In this document: positions 13,801-28,800 of the stretch, piece after piece
Position numbering within the stretch: the first letter of the stretch is position 1
Layout: every line of letters starts with the position of its first letter
Origin: Dallia pectoralis
Taxonomy: Eukaryota > Chordata > Actinopteri > Esociformes > Umbridae
DNA length: 64,000 nt
NCBI GenBank assembly: GCA_029465975.1
Contig: CM055755.1
Span: 5,217,138 to 5,281,137 of the forward strand
Direction: 5' to 3'
Translations under genes and position numbers: made by a program
Notes under the pieces: model-generated
What the model was told of the DNA's origin: nothing
What the model saw: the letters and a program-made list of their open reading frames with translations, nothing else
Databases searched by the model: none

Positions 13801-16800
13801 CCAGGATCACATTATTATTCCCGATTCCAAACCCACATTCATCCGCAGCGTTCTAGAACAAGAGAGCCTCTCCCGGCTATGGCATGTGAAAACACTAAGA
13901 GTCTGTCATCACCAAATCCATTTAGCATATTATATTTAACTGACTTTGAATAATTATTCGAAAAAGAGCAAAAAATCTATCAGCTGTAATACAAATAGCC
14001 TATTTCCTATATATATATATATATATAAAATATATATATAGCCACGAGGATGAGGAGGAGTTTGTTGCATGTTGTCACAACAACATAGCTGTAGGTAAGT
14101 CCCATGTCGTCACGGCGACACGGCTGTGGGTAAGTCACATATCGCCACGGCGACAGGGCTGTGTGTATGTCACCTGGCGTCACAGCAATATGTGGCCCGG
14201 TCTGGTGAATATAATTTGGTCCAGAAATAAGTGCAGTCAGCCTAGACTTCAGGTAATCCAGGTAATGTCAAAGGTAGTTAATACGCATGTGTCAGATTGA
14301 TTCCTTCACAGGATTATCCTGTTGGATGTGAACATCAGGCGAGAATGGAGATCATTTGTCTTCTTCTTTTCTTCTTCTTTCTGTCGCCTTAGAGACCCTG
14401 TCATTCCATAGCAGCAGATAATCACGGCTGGTGGTTTCTAAGCTCCTCAGACTAAGTAACCAACCAGGATTGAATGTGACCTGCCACATGGGGCCTTTCT
14501 GAGAGATGTTGTTAAACAATGAAACAAGCAGTCACACATTATATTCAACCAAAACGAAACTAATAAAACCGTGACCCAGAAACTATTCAGTCAGTTCACA
14601 CACAACTGGTCCAGACACCTGGGTAGACGGCGCTCACACCATTATTCTACAGGAAGTGGAGGAGCGAAACGGAACTCACCAACACACTGGGTTCCATTGA
14701 ACCGGTTATATCCAGCTGGACAGCTCCCATTGACTCCACTTCCTGAAAGAGTTGATCACACGAGCATGTTCAGATGCACAGAGCCAGTAATAATAATGGA
14801 ATAACAGTGTTTCGTAACTCTACAATGTGTCGTGCCAAAGAGAAGCTTGAAATTGCGGTATATTGGGCATATATCACACTCCGTCTTGCCCAATTGCTTA
14901 CATATAACATGGCAATCAGCCAATTGGTATTCATGAATCAACCAGTTTTTAAGGTCTAACATACCACAGCAAATCGGCCAATCAGCTGTTGGCAAAAATT
15001 AGCTAATAATTTGATGTGTGAACTGGATAGACACACCCATAAAGGTCAGGGAAAAAGTAGTGTTTCTCATGACTATCATATTAAGCCAACATTTTGGACA
15101 AGCCGTCTATTCTTTGGTATCAGCAACATATGTATGGGAATACATATGTTGAAACAATCATTGAATAGGCCGGTTAATCGAACGTACCGATACAAACGAG
15201 ACCACGTCTGCCGTTGGATAGTCCTTTGTAAAACAAGTGTGTATATACCTCAAAGAGTCATTTTCCAAAAGCAGAGATGCCCGAAAATCATTGAGAAATT
15301 AGCGACGTGAAACATTTGAGACAAAGAAAGTGGAAAACAGCACTTAAATAGCCTCATTAAATTTTCCAGTGTTACGCAGTTACACATGTGAGAGAGGGGG
15401 CATAGCGACAACTAAATGAGCAAATATGGACAAGAAAAATGGTACATTCCATTCGGATTAGTCAAGTCGACATGCCAACAACCTTATGTACTGTATAAAA
15501 GGAGTTGATAATGTGACATTACGCAGGTAGCCATTTCAATTCGCTCCCTGGAGCAGACACATCTGGTTCGAGGTTTCTCGAGTCCAGTTGTCTTGTCTTT
15601 TAAAACAATCGTGAGTCACTCCAAAGAGACTGTGATTGAGGAATATTTCCAACAGAATCCAGATGTTTTAGGCATGGTTAGGGCTGCACATCGATTCTGA
15701 TCTTTATTATGGTTTAAGTAATTCATTTTTAGTCTTCTAGTAATACATCTAGCTACACGATTGCCCCAAATGGTTCAACGAAGTTAAATCTGTGTCATTG
15801 GAGCACCCGGGAAAGTTGCTCTATTCGCAGCTTATAAAAAGCAGAGGTGGCTGTTGGGAATTGTAATGGCAGGTACGTTTCGAAGTCCAGTTAGAAATTG
15901 TTAGAAATTGTATCCCGTATTCCGATAGGCAACACATATACTGTGCATATCATCAGTTCAGGGCCTAAAGATGGAGTGTCAATTTAGGAGGGAACTTGGA
16001 GAGGTCGTACCGTAGCAAACGACACACTGTGTCGAAACAGGTGACTATGAGTGGTTCTTCTACCTGTGTTGGTGGGGCACATGACACACTGGTTGATGCC
16101 CCAGGCCAGTCCAATTCCTCTGCAGCAGGTGTCCTGACTCCGGAGTCCTGGCAGGGGAGAGCTGCACTGTGGGGTGGAGGGGTACGAAAACAGATACCAA
16201 CCACAGATTGACACATGACGTGCAACATGGCTCCTAACAGACGAAGTGCGTGAAGCCTCACCTGGCCGTTACGGACTTCCCTGAAGCAGTACTTGAACTC
16301 GGAGTCCTCCGTGTAGACAGTGTGGCTGTTCAGAGTTTGGGCTTGGACCCTGGCTTTCGGGGGTGGTGCCTCGGCCCGCTCCCCCGGCAGAAGGCCCGTT
16401 CTGGCCCCGGAGAGGCCTGCAGACCTGGTGAAGGTCTCTGACTGCTCGCTGACCGTGGCCGGCCCATAGCCCACCTTCAGCACCTGGTGGATCTTCACAC
16501 TGGCCTCTGGGGGATGCTGCACCCGGACCTTCACCATGGATGAGCCAGACACTGGGAGGTGGAGGGAGGAGAGTGATTGAGTTAACCGAACCAAACTGAA
16601 CTGGATAGCAAGGGGGGTTAGCGGTTAGTCATCGGGTTAGTGGTTAGCCAGGGGGTTAGCGGTTAGCCAGTGGGTTAGCGGTTAGCCAGAGGGAAAGCGG
16701 TTAGTCATCGGGTTAGCGGTTAGCCAGTGGGTTGGTGGTTAGCCAGAGGGAAAGCGGTTAGTCATCGGGTTAGCCAGTGGGTTAGCGGATAGCCAGAGGG

Positions 16801-19800
16801 AAAGCGGTTAGTCATCGGGTTAGCGGTTAGCCAGTGGGTTAGTGGTTAGCCAGAGGGAAAGCAGTTAGTCATCGGGTTAGCGGTTAGCCAGTGGGTTAGC
16901 GGATAGCCAGCGGGAAAGCGGTTAGTCATCGGGTTAGCGGTTAGCCAGTGGGTTAGCGGATAGCCAGAGGGAAAGCGGTTAGTCATCGGGTTAGCGGTTA
17001 GCCAGAGGGTTAGCAGTTAGCCAGGGTGGTGGCACAACTGTGGCTCACATTTCCACCAAAGAGAAGTCACTAGAATGTCAACAGGCATACATTTTGCTAA
17101 AGCCACACAAGCCCTGACACATGTCTTAACCTTTCCTCTGGCTTTACGTGCAGACGGAAAAGTAAAGGACAGCTTTGTGAGTAGCCTACCAACGAACAGA
17201 TGTGCACGGTTATGTTTTTTGTTATACATTTTAAAAAGGAGAAGAACATGGCTCATTAGAGTCCAGACCCACATGTCCTGGGAAGCTTTTTCCCCAAGTC
17301 ATCGGACTGTGTTCATTATTCATTGCGCAACCATTCACTCTGGCCCCGGAGATATACAGCAAACACAAGGTTTCAGTTACCGAACCTGTTTGGACTGGGT
17401 TTTATTTACTGCCCTGAACATCATTGTGGATGGATCTTTGTCATGTCAGAGTGCTGTGGACAAGGGAACCACAGCAGAGACAAAAACACGTCAACCGTCC
17501 ACTCACTTTAAACAAGCAGGCTCAGTGTTTCCCTGAAGATATATTCCTGCAGTGGTGGCAGTACAGTACAGTAAAAGCTATACGTTTCCTGGTTAATGGA
17601 TAAAGCTGGGCAGGCAACAAACGAATTCTATGCTGTTGGAATTCAACATCACTTTGAATGTGTGGCATGTTTAATTATAAGGAACACGATGAAAAATGGG
17701 CAGGTCAGCCGAAGTTTGTCAATAATACTGGGGTTATTTACCAGATGCCTTCTGCTTACGAGCAGAATAACCAGAATAACCTTCTACCACCGACCAATAG
17801 GTTATTTGTCAGCCCTGTCAGGTGGCAGTTTTAACGTGGTCTTCCTCAGTGAGGGTTCCGTGAGCTCTCAGATGGACTTGTGGCGTCTGCGCGCCAATGT
17901 AGCTCACTCACAATATCTCATACGTTCGCATAAGCTCAGCAGGCTGTTCAGATTTCATTGCCATTAACTTCTGGTTGCGTTATGTCACGCTTCGCTCCGC
18001 CCCCCCGTGGGAGTGAACGCGAGAGAGACGCTGATGTCATTGGGCTTTATACAGATTAGATAAATATACGCACTTTTAGGGTCACGCACCGATCATGTCT
18101 TGAAAGGGAACTGAAGACTCCCAGGCATGCTGTGTCGTGTTATAACCTATCTACATAACTGTGTTGAAATGTCAGACTTCCACAACTGTGTAGTTAGTTG
18201 TGATTGGCAAAGACGCTAAACTTTCCAGGGTCTCCGTAACTAGCCCCCCCGCCCCAACCCCCCTTCTCTCCCTTCAGGGGAATTGTCAGTATTTTTCTTC
18301 ACGTTATGTAAAGACACATCGTCGCAGATCTCACGTCAACCGATTCACTTTGGTCAGAAACATCTGGCTGACATAACAGCGAAAATTCACGTTTGGCAAA
18401 TAAGCGTAAGTAACCGAATTAAATTGTTCTCGTGTACCTTCTGGCACATGCTAGAACAACAACAAACGACCGACTGCAAATATCTGAGAGACCCAGAGGG
18501 ATGGCCGTCGTTGTTTTAGGCTCATTACCTCTTGGCGTAGAGTGGTACAATGTGAGTGTTAAGTACTTGCCAGGGAAAAATAGTTTTATGTGTATTTCAG
18601 CTACGGGAAATCTACACTGTATGTAACTGTATGACGTGTGGAACATAAGTAAAAAATGTCTTCACTTTCCGTCAGCCTACAAAACTGCTTCCATTGACTG
18701 TCAGCCAAACATATGTGTCAGGTGCACTGCAGTCCAGTAACTGTGTGAATAGCCATCCCAAAAAAGTTTTGAATATTTGTTTCGCGGTTTAAGCATTCTA
18801 CTCAGTTCCTCCTCGACGCGAGCTGGTGAAGGTTTTCTCTGGTGTCTGGAGAAAGTGCAGTAAAAACCTTAACTATCTAGCTAATATTGAAGGGAGTTTG
18901 TCAAATATGAGCTATTCTTGACTGACAGCTAGATCATGATTAGAACCTGTGCAAGTTCTGTGATAATATGACTCGTTCGACTAAACATCAGCGTAGTTTT
19001 GCTAATATTCTTTTATTTCCCAGCCTCTATAGTAATTAGCCGCTGTTCTCTCTGCAATTGCTGAATCTTACAGACTTCTATTGCTGAAACTTACAGACAC
19101 GTTCTACTAGAAAGAGGAATAATGCTGTTACGTATGACACACTCACCACCACCACTTCCTGGGACGAGGCTCTGCTGTTGGCTCTGCAAGGGCAGAAGGT
19201 ACTCTGACTGGGTCTGCTGCTGCTGCTGAGTGGCCATGACAGACGGACTGGACGGCGGCTTCTCGATGTCATTGGTGGAGGACTTGGCCACGGGGATGTG
19301 GCAGAACTTGCCGGTGAAGGTGGCTGGGCAGAGGCAGCGGTCCTTCTGGATGCAGACCCCGCCGTTCTGACACAACATGGGGCAGAGGACTGCAACAGAA
19401 CGGGAGAGCAACACAACTGCCATGTTTACTGAGACCGGAATGAGGAATGAGACAGTAACCACATGGCTTGATGTCACTTGGCGATTGCCCAGGATGTGTC
19501 AACCATTAGGTACCAATGTAATAATGTTTATAATGCCCTAGAGCTTGATACAGGCCCATATAATAAAAAGTATAATGCTGAATGAAAAAACTTGGTCCAG
19601 GCTCATATCATAATGTTAATAAAAATTATAATAATGGTGTATTGTGTGTAAAATGAGAGGAAAAAATGTAAACATGTCATCAACTGTGATTTAAGTCTAT
19701 AACACAACCACATGTGGAGAAAGTAAAAGGTTCGGAATACATCCGACGACTCTGTTGGTCGGGCTTTCAGCTAAAGTGAATTATCTTTTCAGCATTTCTA

Positions 19801-22800
19801 ATCAGTCCACTGTCCAAGTTTTACTCCAGCCAAATGTTCAACATACATCTGGCCAGAAGGATCCACTCAGTTCTGTAAGTAACATTATCTGACACAGCAT
19901 ATGAGAGAGAGGAGAAGGGGAAGAGAGGAGAGGGGGAAAGGGGGAGAGAGAGAAGGGGAAGAGGGGAGAGGGGGAAGGGGGAGAGAGAGAAGGGGAAGAG
20001 GGGAGAGGGGGAAGGGGGAGAGAGAGAAGGGGAAGAGAGGAGAGGGGGAAAGGGGGAGAGAGAAAGGGGAAGAGAGGAGAGGGGGAAGGGGAAGAGAGAG
20101 AAGGGGAAGAGAGGAGAGGGGGAAAGGGGGAGAGAGAGAAGGGGAAGAGATGAGAGGGGGAAAGGGGGAGAGAGAGAAGGGGAAGAGAGGAGAGGGGGAA
20201 AGGGGGAGAGAGAGAAGGGGAAGAGAGGAGAGGGGGAAAGGGGGAGAGAGAGAAGGGGAAGAGAGGGTTGAGACGGGCATTGGGTAAAAGAGATAAGAGT
20301 GTAAAGAGTGAGGAGAGACGAGAGTGGAGAGATGAGAGATGAGAGTGGAGAGATGAGAGATGAGGAGAGATGAGAGATGAGGAGAGATGAGAGTGGAGAG
20401 ATGAGAGATGAGGAGAGATGAGAGTGGAGAGATGAAACCAGATAATATATTTTCCGTCTGAATATGCAGTCAGATGGGCCCCAGTAAGCAGAATATTTTC
20501 CTGAACTTTACCAGGCAAGCTGATGCCCATTGTTCTACAGGCTCGTGGCAAAGAACAGGAACACGTTTTAGTCAGGAAAGGAAGCCAGGACACTCTGAAA
20601 ACAGAGGCCTTTTACAGTAGGAACTCAACCAAGGGCAGCAAGCCTGGTTCAGGGTTAAAGCAGCAGCGTGGGTGCCGCTATGAAGAGGACATGCTCCAGT
20701 GGAGACAACATGGGTGTAGGAGAGACAGAGTATAGCAGCCTGTGGATTCCTCGCCGCTCCGTAGCCGTGGCGATAAGAACACGTACGGTATATGCAAATG
20801 ACAAGGTGACAGTTGTTTGCTCTAAGTGCAACGTGTGTGTGTCCCATCAGATGAAACACATCCATCCAGATTCAGAGAAGAAGATGGAATCAGAGGAGAG
20901 TCAGATGCAGAAAGATCCAGATGCAGAAAGAGTCAGAGGCTGACTGTCCAGACCGCTATAGTCTTTGCGTGAGACTGATGATGGCAGGTTTTTTACTGGA
21001 CTCTTTTTTGATCTCTCAGCCCGGTGTGGAACAACATGTCATCACTTTAGGTTTCACCAAAGCCCTATTTCATGGCTATAATGAAGCGATCCGAATAATG
21101 ATCAGATCTCACAACATCCTGTTGTGACATAACATCCTGTCCATCCAGGCCACCTGTGCATGAACGTTGCTCGTTGTTTTATTTGTGTTTCAGACCGTCC
21201 CAGATAAACAAACCACGCGTGCATTCAACCCAAATGGTGGTTTGGCGAACGAGTGTCATCACTCAAACATGCTGCGCACGTGAGCGCGAGTCGGCCGAAG
21301 CAGCGTTAGCCCTTACTGGAAGTAATCGGAACTTGTGTGTGTGTGTGTGTGTTTGTGTAGGGATGTTTTGAGGCAAATTGAAGACACATGCTGCCTGGCC
21401 GCTCACAACGCATGCAGGAGATGGAAGGTCCATCTGGTCATGGTTTTCCCCGGCCGGCAGCTCAACCCCCTGATGGATGTCCTCATACACACCCATGCTG
21501 GAACTCAAGACACCCACTAAACATTCCCTTATAATACATGTATTTGGATTCCTCTCATGTGAAGGGTTAACATTAACGGAACGCGACGCTTTAACAGACA
21601 CGCACGATTGTTTTTCTTATTTCGTTCATTCGGCCAATCATATTTCTAACGGACCGGATATATGGCGTAGTGCGCGAGATACGACAAACAGACTCGCTGT
21701 AGTTTCGTCTAGTTTGTCTGCCTGCAATAAAATTACACTTCTAATGATACCGGCAGGCAGGAATTCAAACAATCTAAAATTAATTTTCCATTCAGACTGA
21801 ATACTTACGTAAAGTATGTGTCTCTGACAGGTAAATATGGGATATTCAGAGAGATATGTTGATCTTGGTTACCCACATCTGCCTGACAGACATATTTCAC
21901 AATTCAGCGATAGAGGTCAAAGCCTGGATCAGAGGCAATGGAACCGAAGACTTTATTTTACAGTTAAGTATTGAGCAGTTGGTAGCTCAGTGGTAGAGTG
22001 TATGCTTTGTGTGTATGACGCCTGGGTTCAAATCCCAACTGAAATTTTGATTAAAATTTTTAATAAAAATGTGTGAAGTCATATCCTTTATATAGGATAT
22101 ATTATAGAGGACAATGGACTTTGTGAGTACGTGCAGTGGGTCTTGGTTGTGATCTGTCCGGTTCTGCTACCTCAGTTCACATGGCTGGCGGGTCACATGG
22201 TCACTACGCTCAGTGGGTCTTGGTTGTGATCTGTCCGGTTCTGCTACCTCAATGGTGGGTCACAAGGTCAGTATGTTCTGTGGTTTTTGCGTGTACATTA
22301 GTCTAACTGAGCTGACATCATCTGAATGATCGAGTCGAGGAACAACTCTCTGAACCAGACGTCTGCCAAGTGGACCGGATTGAGTCGTGTTTATGACTCA
22401 TTTGAAAACAAGTCTCACCCAGTCTGGGTCAATTATCATTTGATCCAATGCTATAAGCTGTGAACAGGTGTATATAGGCCTTAATAGCCAAGGAGAGAGG
22501 GCCTCAATTTCACATTCACCACTGAACAGCTGGCTCCAAGAAACTATTTGAAGGATCGTGGGTAAAGTGTTTATTTAATCAAGGTATTTCTAAAAGGATA
22601 ATCTGTGAAGTGTGTATTTAATCAAGGTATTTCTAAAAGGATCGTTGGTAAAGTGTGTATTTAATCAAGGTATTTCTAAAAGGATTGTTGGTAAAGTGTG
22701 TATTTAATCAAGGTATTTCTAAAAGGATCGTTGGTAAAGTGTGTATTTAATCAAGGTATTTCTAAAAAGATCGTTGGTAAAGTGTGTATTTAATCAAGGT

Positions 22801-25800
22801 ATTTCTAAAAGGATCGTTGGTAAAGTGTGTATTTAATCAAGGTATTTCTAAAAGGATCGTTGGTAAAGTGTGTATTTAATCAAGGTATTTCTAAAGGATC
22901 GTTGGTAAAGTGTGTATTTAATCAAGGTATTTCTAAAAGGATCGTTGGTAAAGTGTGTATTTAATCAAGGTATTTCTAAAAGGATCGTTGGTAAAGTGTG
23001 TATTTAATCAAGATATTTCTAAAAGGATCGTTGGTAAAGTGTGTATTAAATCAAGGTATTTCTAAAGGATCGTTGGTAAAGTGTGTATTTAGTCCTTCTA
23101 AGACATCGCAACAATTTTATTCCAACGCCGCCTTAACCGGAGAGGTTGTTTTCCGTTGCCTAGAGGAAAGTGACATGAGTGTAAACAAGCAAATATTTAG
23201 AGGCAAGTCTGTGTCAGTATGTGTGTCAAGTCTGTGTCAGACACAAAAACAACACGCTGATGTTGGAACTGAAATATTGGAACCTAATGTGTTTGTCATA
23301 ACAGAATATGTTGGTATCTGTTCATTTCTTTGGACAAAACAAATCTGTCAGATTTGGCCAGCAGTAGTCTGGAATTCTCAAAGTAAATGCATTTCGCAAT
23401 TCGGACCAAGAAACGTCTCATCTTAAATTTGAAGTCTCACGCAAACAGCTGAATGTTTGTTTTCGGACCCAGTTCATGATTCAAATGATATTTTTCAGGC
23501 TCCACAAGTGGAATATATTCATGTTGTTTCCAACAACCAATACGCAACTCAGCCGTTAAACTTGTCTGTCATTGGCAGTGACAAGGAGATGCAAACAGAG
23601 GAATGTTCGCTAAAGAGACTGACGCGTTAGAACATCTTTTGCTACTGTGACTGAGAGCAGAAAGACGGTGGGACTTTTACCGTAGCGCTATACGCTGCTC
23701 TCTAGTCTTAGACAGCGGACCAGGAAAACAAGCCATTTGTGACTGATTAGTCTTCACCAAACCAGAGTAACAAAAGAACTCGTTTCAAATATGTTTTCCG
23801 GTTCTGGCCGGACTCATGAACTTTTGGGACCAATTATATTCAGGAAGCTCAGAACGGGTTGGCGTTACAAACCGTAGGAGGAAGTACAAACATCGCAGGT
23901 GTGGCGCCGGGCCCGTAACAGCGAGAGATGTTGAGAGTCAAGTAAGGCTGTAGATGCTATGAAACTGGCTATCTGCGTGACACATCCTATCCTGTTGCTA
24001 AACAGAGATTTGATCTGACGACAGCATCTCTCCTCAATTATGTTACTTTTTTATAGGGCTTGGGAGATCTAGAGAAGCCCTCTTATTTTGTGTTTTGTTT
24101 ATTAGAAACTATGTTTTCTATGGCAGCTCCAGACCAAATGAGGCTCACTGAGGGCACCTTTGACTTTCTTGGCAAGTCGTTTTGCCCAAATCTTTTCAGT
24201 CATACACGGAATGCAGTTTCTTAGGGTTATGGTAAACAAGAAATGATCGGGGACTTAAGATCCCACAGAGCGCACACTGTCACTAACGGGAACAACAGCG
24301 ACTCGCTGGCATTTAGAGCGGATTTACCAAAGAGCATCTAAACTAGATGTTTGGTCAAACATTCTTCAAAGTTTTGTCACACACACACACATGCACACAC
24401 ACGCACACGCACGCACACGCACACACAGAAAGCGGTCAGCTCTGTCAGTACGCTGAGGTGGAAACCAGGTAGGCCTGGTCCCAGAATTGTGGCTCTGTGC
24501 CTGGGTAAATATGTGCACATGTCTGGAGGGACGCCTCTCAAGACGGTGTGAACACAGATAAATCAGCGGGTCTAAGGGGCCACGTTTAAAGGTGGAATGT
24601 AAACCGTTCTCCAGAACCACCTCTCCGTGTACTTCACATCACACCGACGCCGCGCACAAACACGCCGTCGGCCAATCAGTTCGCGCTGGCTTACATCCAG
24701 TGGTTCGTTCGTCAACCGGGGAAATCCCGAGAACGCATAGACAGCCGGAGTGTACGGCTGGGTCCTGTCTAAACCACGTGTCGAAACAGACATGATAAAA
24801 GGCTACTCACAGATTCTGAAGCCTGGTCCCGGAGCAGCCTGGCCCTGGTCGCTGTTATACAGCGTTGTCATGTTGCCCTGTTCACAGAAGTTGGTGCAGC
24901 GTCCGCTGGCACAGCGCACCTTACAGATGGTCGGTGTGAACAGGACCTTGATGCGTTCCGCCCCTCTCCCGACGCCCGTCGCTCCCCGGTGGCCGACGGT
25001 CTGGTTGCTGGCTTGAGGAGGGAAGAAGACGAGGAGGAGAAAGAGCAGCGGTGAGAATCTGAGCCCGGAGCAGAGCCGGAGCATGGTGACGACCGTTCGG
25101 ACCGCAGCGGAACCAAACCCGGCCGCGATTCACCGGGAGAGCTGCCGCGTACAGGACGAGGAGATGTGAGGCGCAGGGGGAAGACTGGGGAAATCCACGC
25201 ACTCGCTGGTCTTCTTTCACTCACTCTGCCCCCCCCCACCCCGGCTGTCATCCCATATCCGAGGAAAGCAACTGGCGTAGTGCGAGAAGGAAAGAAAGAG
25301 AGAGAGGGAAAGAGAGAAAAAAACAACAGACCCGACGCTTCCTTCTTTCCGAAACGCGCCAACCCAAGGAGTGAGTTTGAGGCAAGCATTCGTACGCGCA
25401 CGAGCGCAAAACCAATGTTTTCAGGATGAAGTGCCTGTCCTCTCGATTAGATGCAGCATAGTAAGTATTCACCGGGCAAGCCCCCAAACACAATGTTTAC
25501 TAAGGATTCAGTCCATCAGTCGCTAAATGTCACAGAGGCTCTTCAACGTGGCTAATGATTTTCTCTCTCTGTGTGCTGCCTTCATGCAGGGCCCTGATGT
25601 TTTAAGCCCGTCTCCCTAGTACTCCCCTATGAAGCTTCATAACACATCTGATGAACTACGAGGGGGTGGGGGGGTTTCGAGTTCAGGCCCTGGTCGTCGT
25701 AAACTGTAGCGAAGTCGGCTCGCCCTCCCGAACGGAGGAGGAGCGGGAGGTTATTTTCCTTTTTCACTACGCATGTTCAGAAGCGTCATTTCACGAGCCC

Positions 25801-28800
25801 ACTGGCTTTACCACGCCCGACACAACGTACATGAGACCTGTACATGAGAGCCGGCACATTCTGGAAGGACCTGAGGAGGAACTGAGCTCACCCGCGTAAG
25901 GACTATACCACACCTCACCTCACCACACCTCACCACACCTCACCACACCTCACCACACCTCACCTCACCACACCTCACCACACCTAACTACACCAAACCT
26001 CACCACACCTCACCACACCTCACCACACCTCACCTCACCACACCTCACATCACCTCACCACACCTCACCACACCTCACCTCACCACACCTCACCACACCT
26101 CACCACACCACACCTCACTACACCTCACCCCACCACACCTCACCACACCTCACCACACCTCACCTCACCACACCTCACCCCACCTCACTACACCAAACCT
26201 CACCTCACTACACCATACCTCACCTCACTACACCAAACCTCACCACACCTCACCGCACAAACAGCCAACATGGACACGTAGTGTGGTCAACTAAAGTAAA
26301 ATCACCTCACCGGCTTCACGACACTAAAAAATGACGGCTATGAAACGGCGAAACAAAACAGACGTTGTGAGGTAATTCCTGGTACCATTAGACAGAAATG
26401 CCTCATTTTTTCTCTGGTAGGAATGACGGCAAGGTTCAAAAATAGGTAACACCCAAACCAGTGCACAAAGAAATACATCGCGATGTTGACGTTATGGGCT
26501 GCAAATGTGTGACTTGTTTTGGAAATTCACGAACAATGTTCTCTGAAAAAATACTGGGCATGGGAGAATTTTTGTTCACTTCAGCAGAAACATTGGATTG
26601 GGCTCAAAGTCAGTTTCAGCGCGAACATGAACTGGGAACACAAGAAGAAGTGGACAGCGAGGAAAGGAAGCGGACGCCAGCCAAGGCCATAGACCACATC
26701 CAAGAACGTGTCATGTTCAGCACTGAGAGCATAGTGGTTTACTTGACGCTTAAATGGATCATAAGAAAATTACATCTGGGCTGAAGAAGAGCCCACTCAG
26801 ATGCTCAGCGGGTTAATAATGTATATATATGCAGAATTATTGTGCCATGATGTGTGTCAAATGTCTTTCTGATTCATATATATTTAAATTATTACCTGTT
26901 TTGGGCTGTAAATTTACACTTTCAATTTTTTACATTTTATTTCCATGTTCCATTGACTAGTCAGCTCAACAATCTACACCAAATGAATACGCTAGATCAA
27001 TTTAAGTTTGAGAAGTTTGATTCTATACTTTGTTTCTTAGCTTCGGAAAACAATGTCAAAGTTCTGCAACATTGTCCCTTTGTCACATTCCTAGTGTGTA
27101 TATTTATTTGTGAGCATTGACGACCTTTGGGCGTGACCTTTAAAAGTGGTCCTGAAAGGCTTTTTTCTATCCGCGGGGGGGTTTCTCACAAGCCTTCCTT
27201 TAGTCACGTTTAATCAGCAGATCAACACGATTGAACAGGTCGTTTGGACAAACCGCCCTTCTTACATAGGGATCACTGAGTTCAGCTTATGATCACAGAG
27301 GATGTGCTAATTCTTCCTTTCTCTTAAAATGAAATACTTTTCGCAGGATTAACAAGTGTGACAGGTGCATAAACTGAAATGACGCGAGGGAATCCCATGT
27401 CAGTATAATGATCACTGCAGATGTCAAAATCCTGGTCAACTCGTAGCCCAGAGGGGATTGCGGAACGTGGGGGAGTCATTCTTACCCTATTGCAACACAC
27501 CCATCGTGCTTGAAGCGCAACACAGTGCAACACTTCCCTGACTCCCAGGAGAGGAGGTGGACAGGTTATAAATCTATTGACCCGATCAAGGAATTTAGAA
27601 ACGGAATTTAGAAACACATCCAAGTTCCCCGGTACTTGAAATAAGGTGAGGGAATACAAAATAAAACGCGGTCCGCTCAGCTCGTCCGGAACGTCAACAG
27701 AAGCAAAAAGAGGAATTTTCAAGGCGCCGCCTCACTTCTAAAAGAAAGAAAAAACGACATGCAGCGTTTCCCACTTGGAAACTTGGATCGTGGCTTTCTT
27801 TCGAGCAGACATTCGATTTGGTGTTTAGGGAAAGAAATCAAGCGTTAGAGTAATATACTTTCTTTCTTCCCATGTAAAACAGAAGAACCTGCTCCATGGA
27901 CTTTTAGATCGGTGGTGGACGATAACAACGTGTAAGACAGGTGTGGTATTACTTTCCACAACACTTCAGCCACATGGCTCATACAGCTTTAATTGTGAGC
28001 AGAAATACTCCTACGCTTTTAAGCGAGTCCAACTACCATGCTATAGCACAATGGATGAGGTCATGCTCTAGATAGCCCTGAACCATATCCTTTACACGAG
28101 CCTACACATCAATACGTTCATGATGTCATAGCTTAGGTTCTCGACTAAAAACAGTTACTCGAGATGACACGACTCTCTGCAGTTCATATGGAACATAAAC
28201 TAAACAACGTCACGCCTGTGGTAAGCAGATAACCGTCTCGCACTATAGACTCTGTCGCAGTTCTGTTGACATCAGAGCTAAATAGACTGGAATGTCTGTC
28301 CGGTCGCTGGTGCCACAGACCTTATTTGAGACCATGTCCGGCCGTGGCGAGAAATGCAGCGCTTTAACCTTTCCTAACAGATTGGTTCGTGTTTCGACAT
28401 GCCATGAGGTCGTCAGGGTTACCGTTACATCAACATTATCCATCCTTCAGCCCAGAACTGTAGCCATGCCGGCAAGCCAAGGAAAATAACGGCAGGAATT
28501 GGCCACAATGGGTTATCAGGGTCTCTGCCGGTCTAGAATACATTCTTGCCGATAACCTTATCTTCTCACAAAAAAGGTTGTACAACTGGAAAGTTGCCCA
28601 TGTTAGTAAAATGAGGCCAAATTGTATTTTTTTTTTGTATAAGTTTTCATGTCTTGGTTGTTTCGACCACTCGAGGCAAATCTAAAGCACCTAGCATTTG
28701 GTCTTGTTGAATCACCAGTTGATAGATGGCAGCTCTGAGCCAATCAGAAACTGGTCCCCTTTACCTTGTCCAAAACATGTACCAAATGACAGCTTCCTCT

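Noticed and set aside
19838..20593. 251-residue Pro/Ser/Leu-rich minus-strand frame
   Set aside because: Product of the polypurine minisatellite read on the pyrimidine strand. No real protein features.
21976..22041. Functional tRNA gene
   Set aside because: Good A and B boxes, but only 66 nt, with overlapping T-stem and acceptor and a wobble-rich anticodon stem. More like a SINE head.
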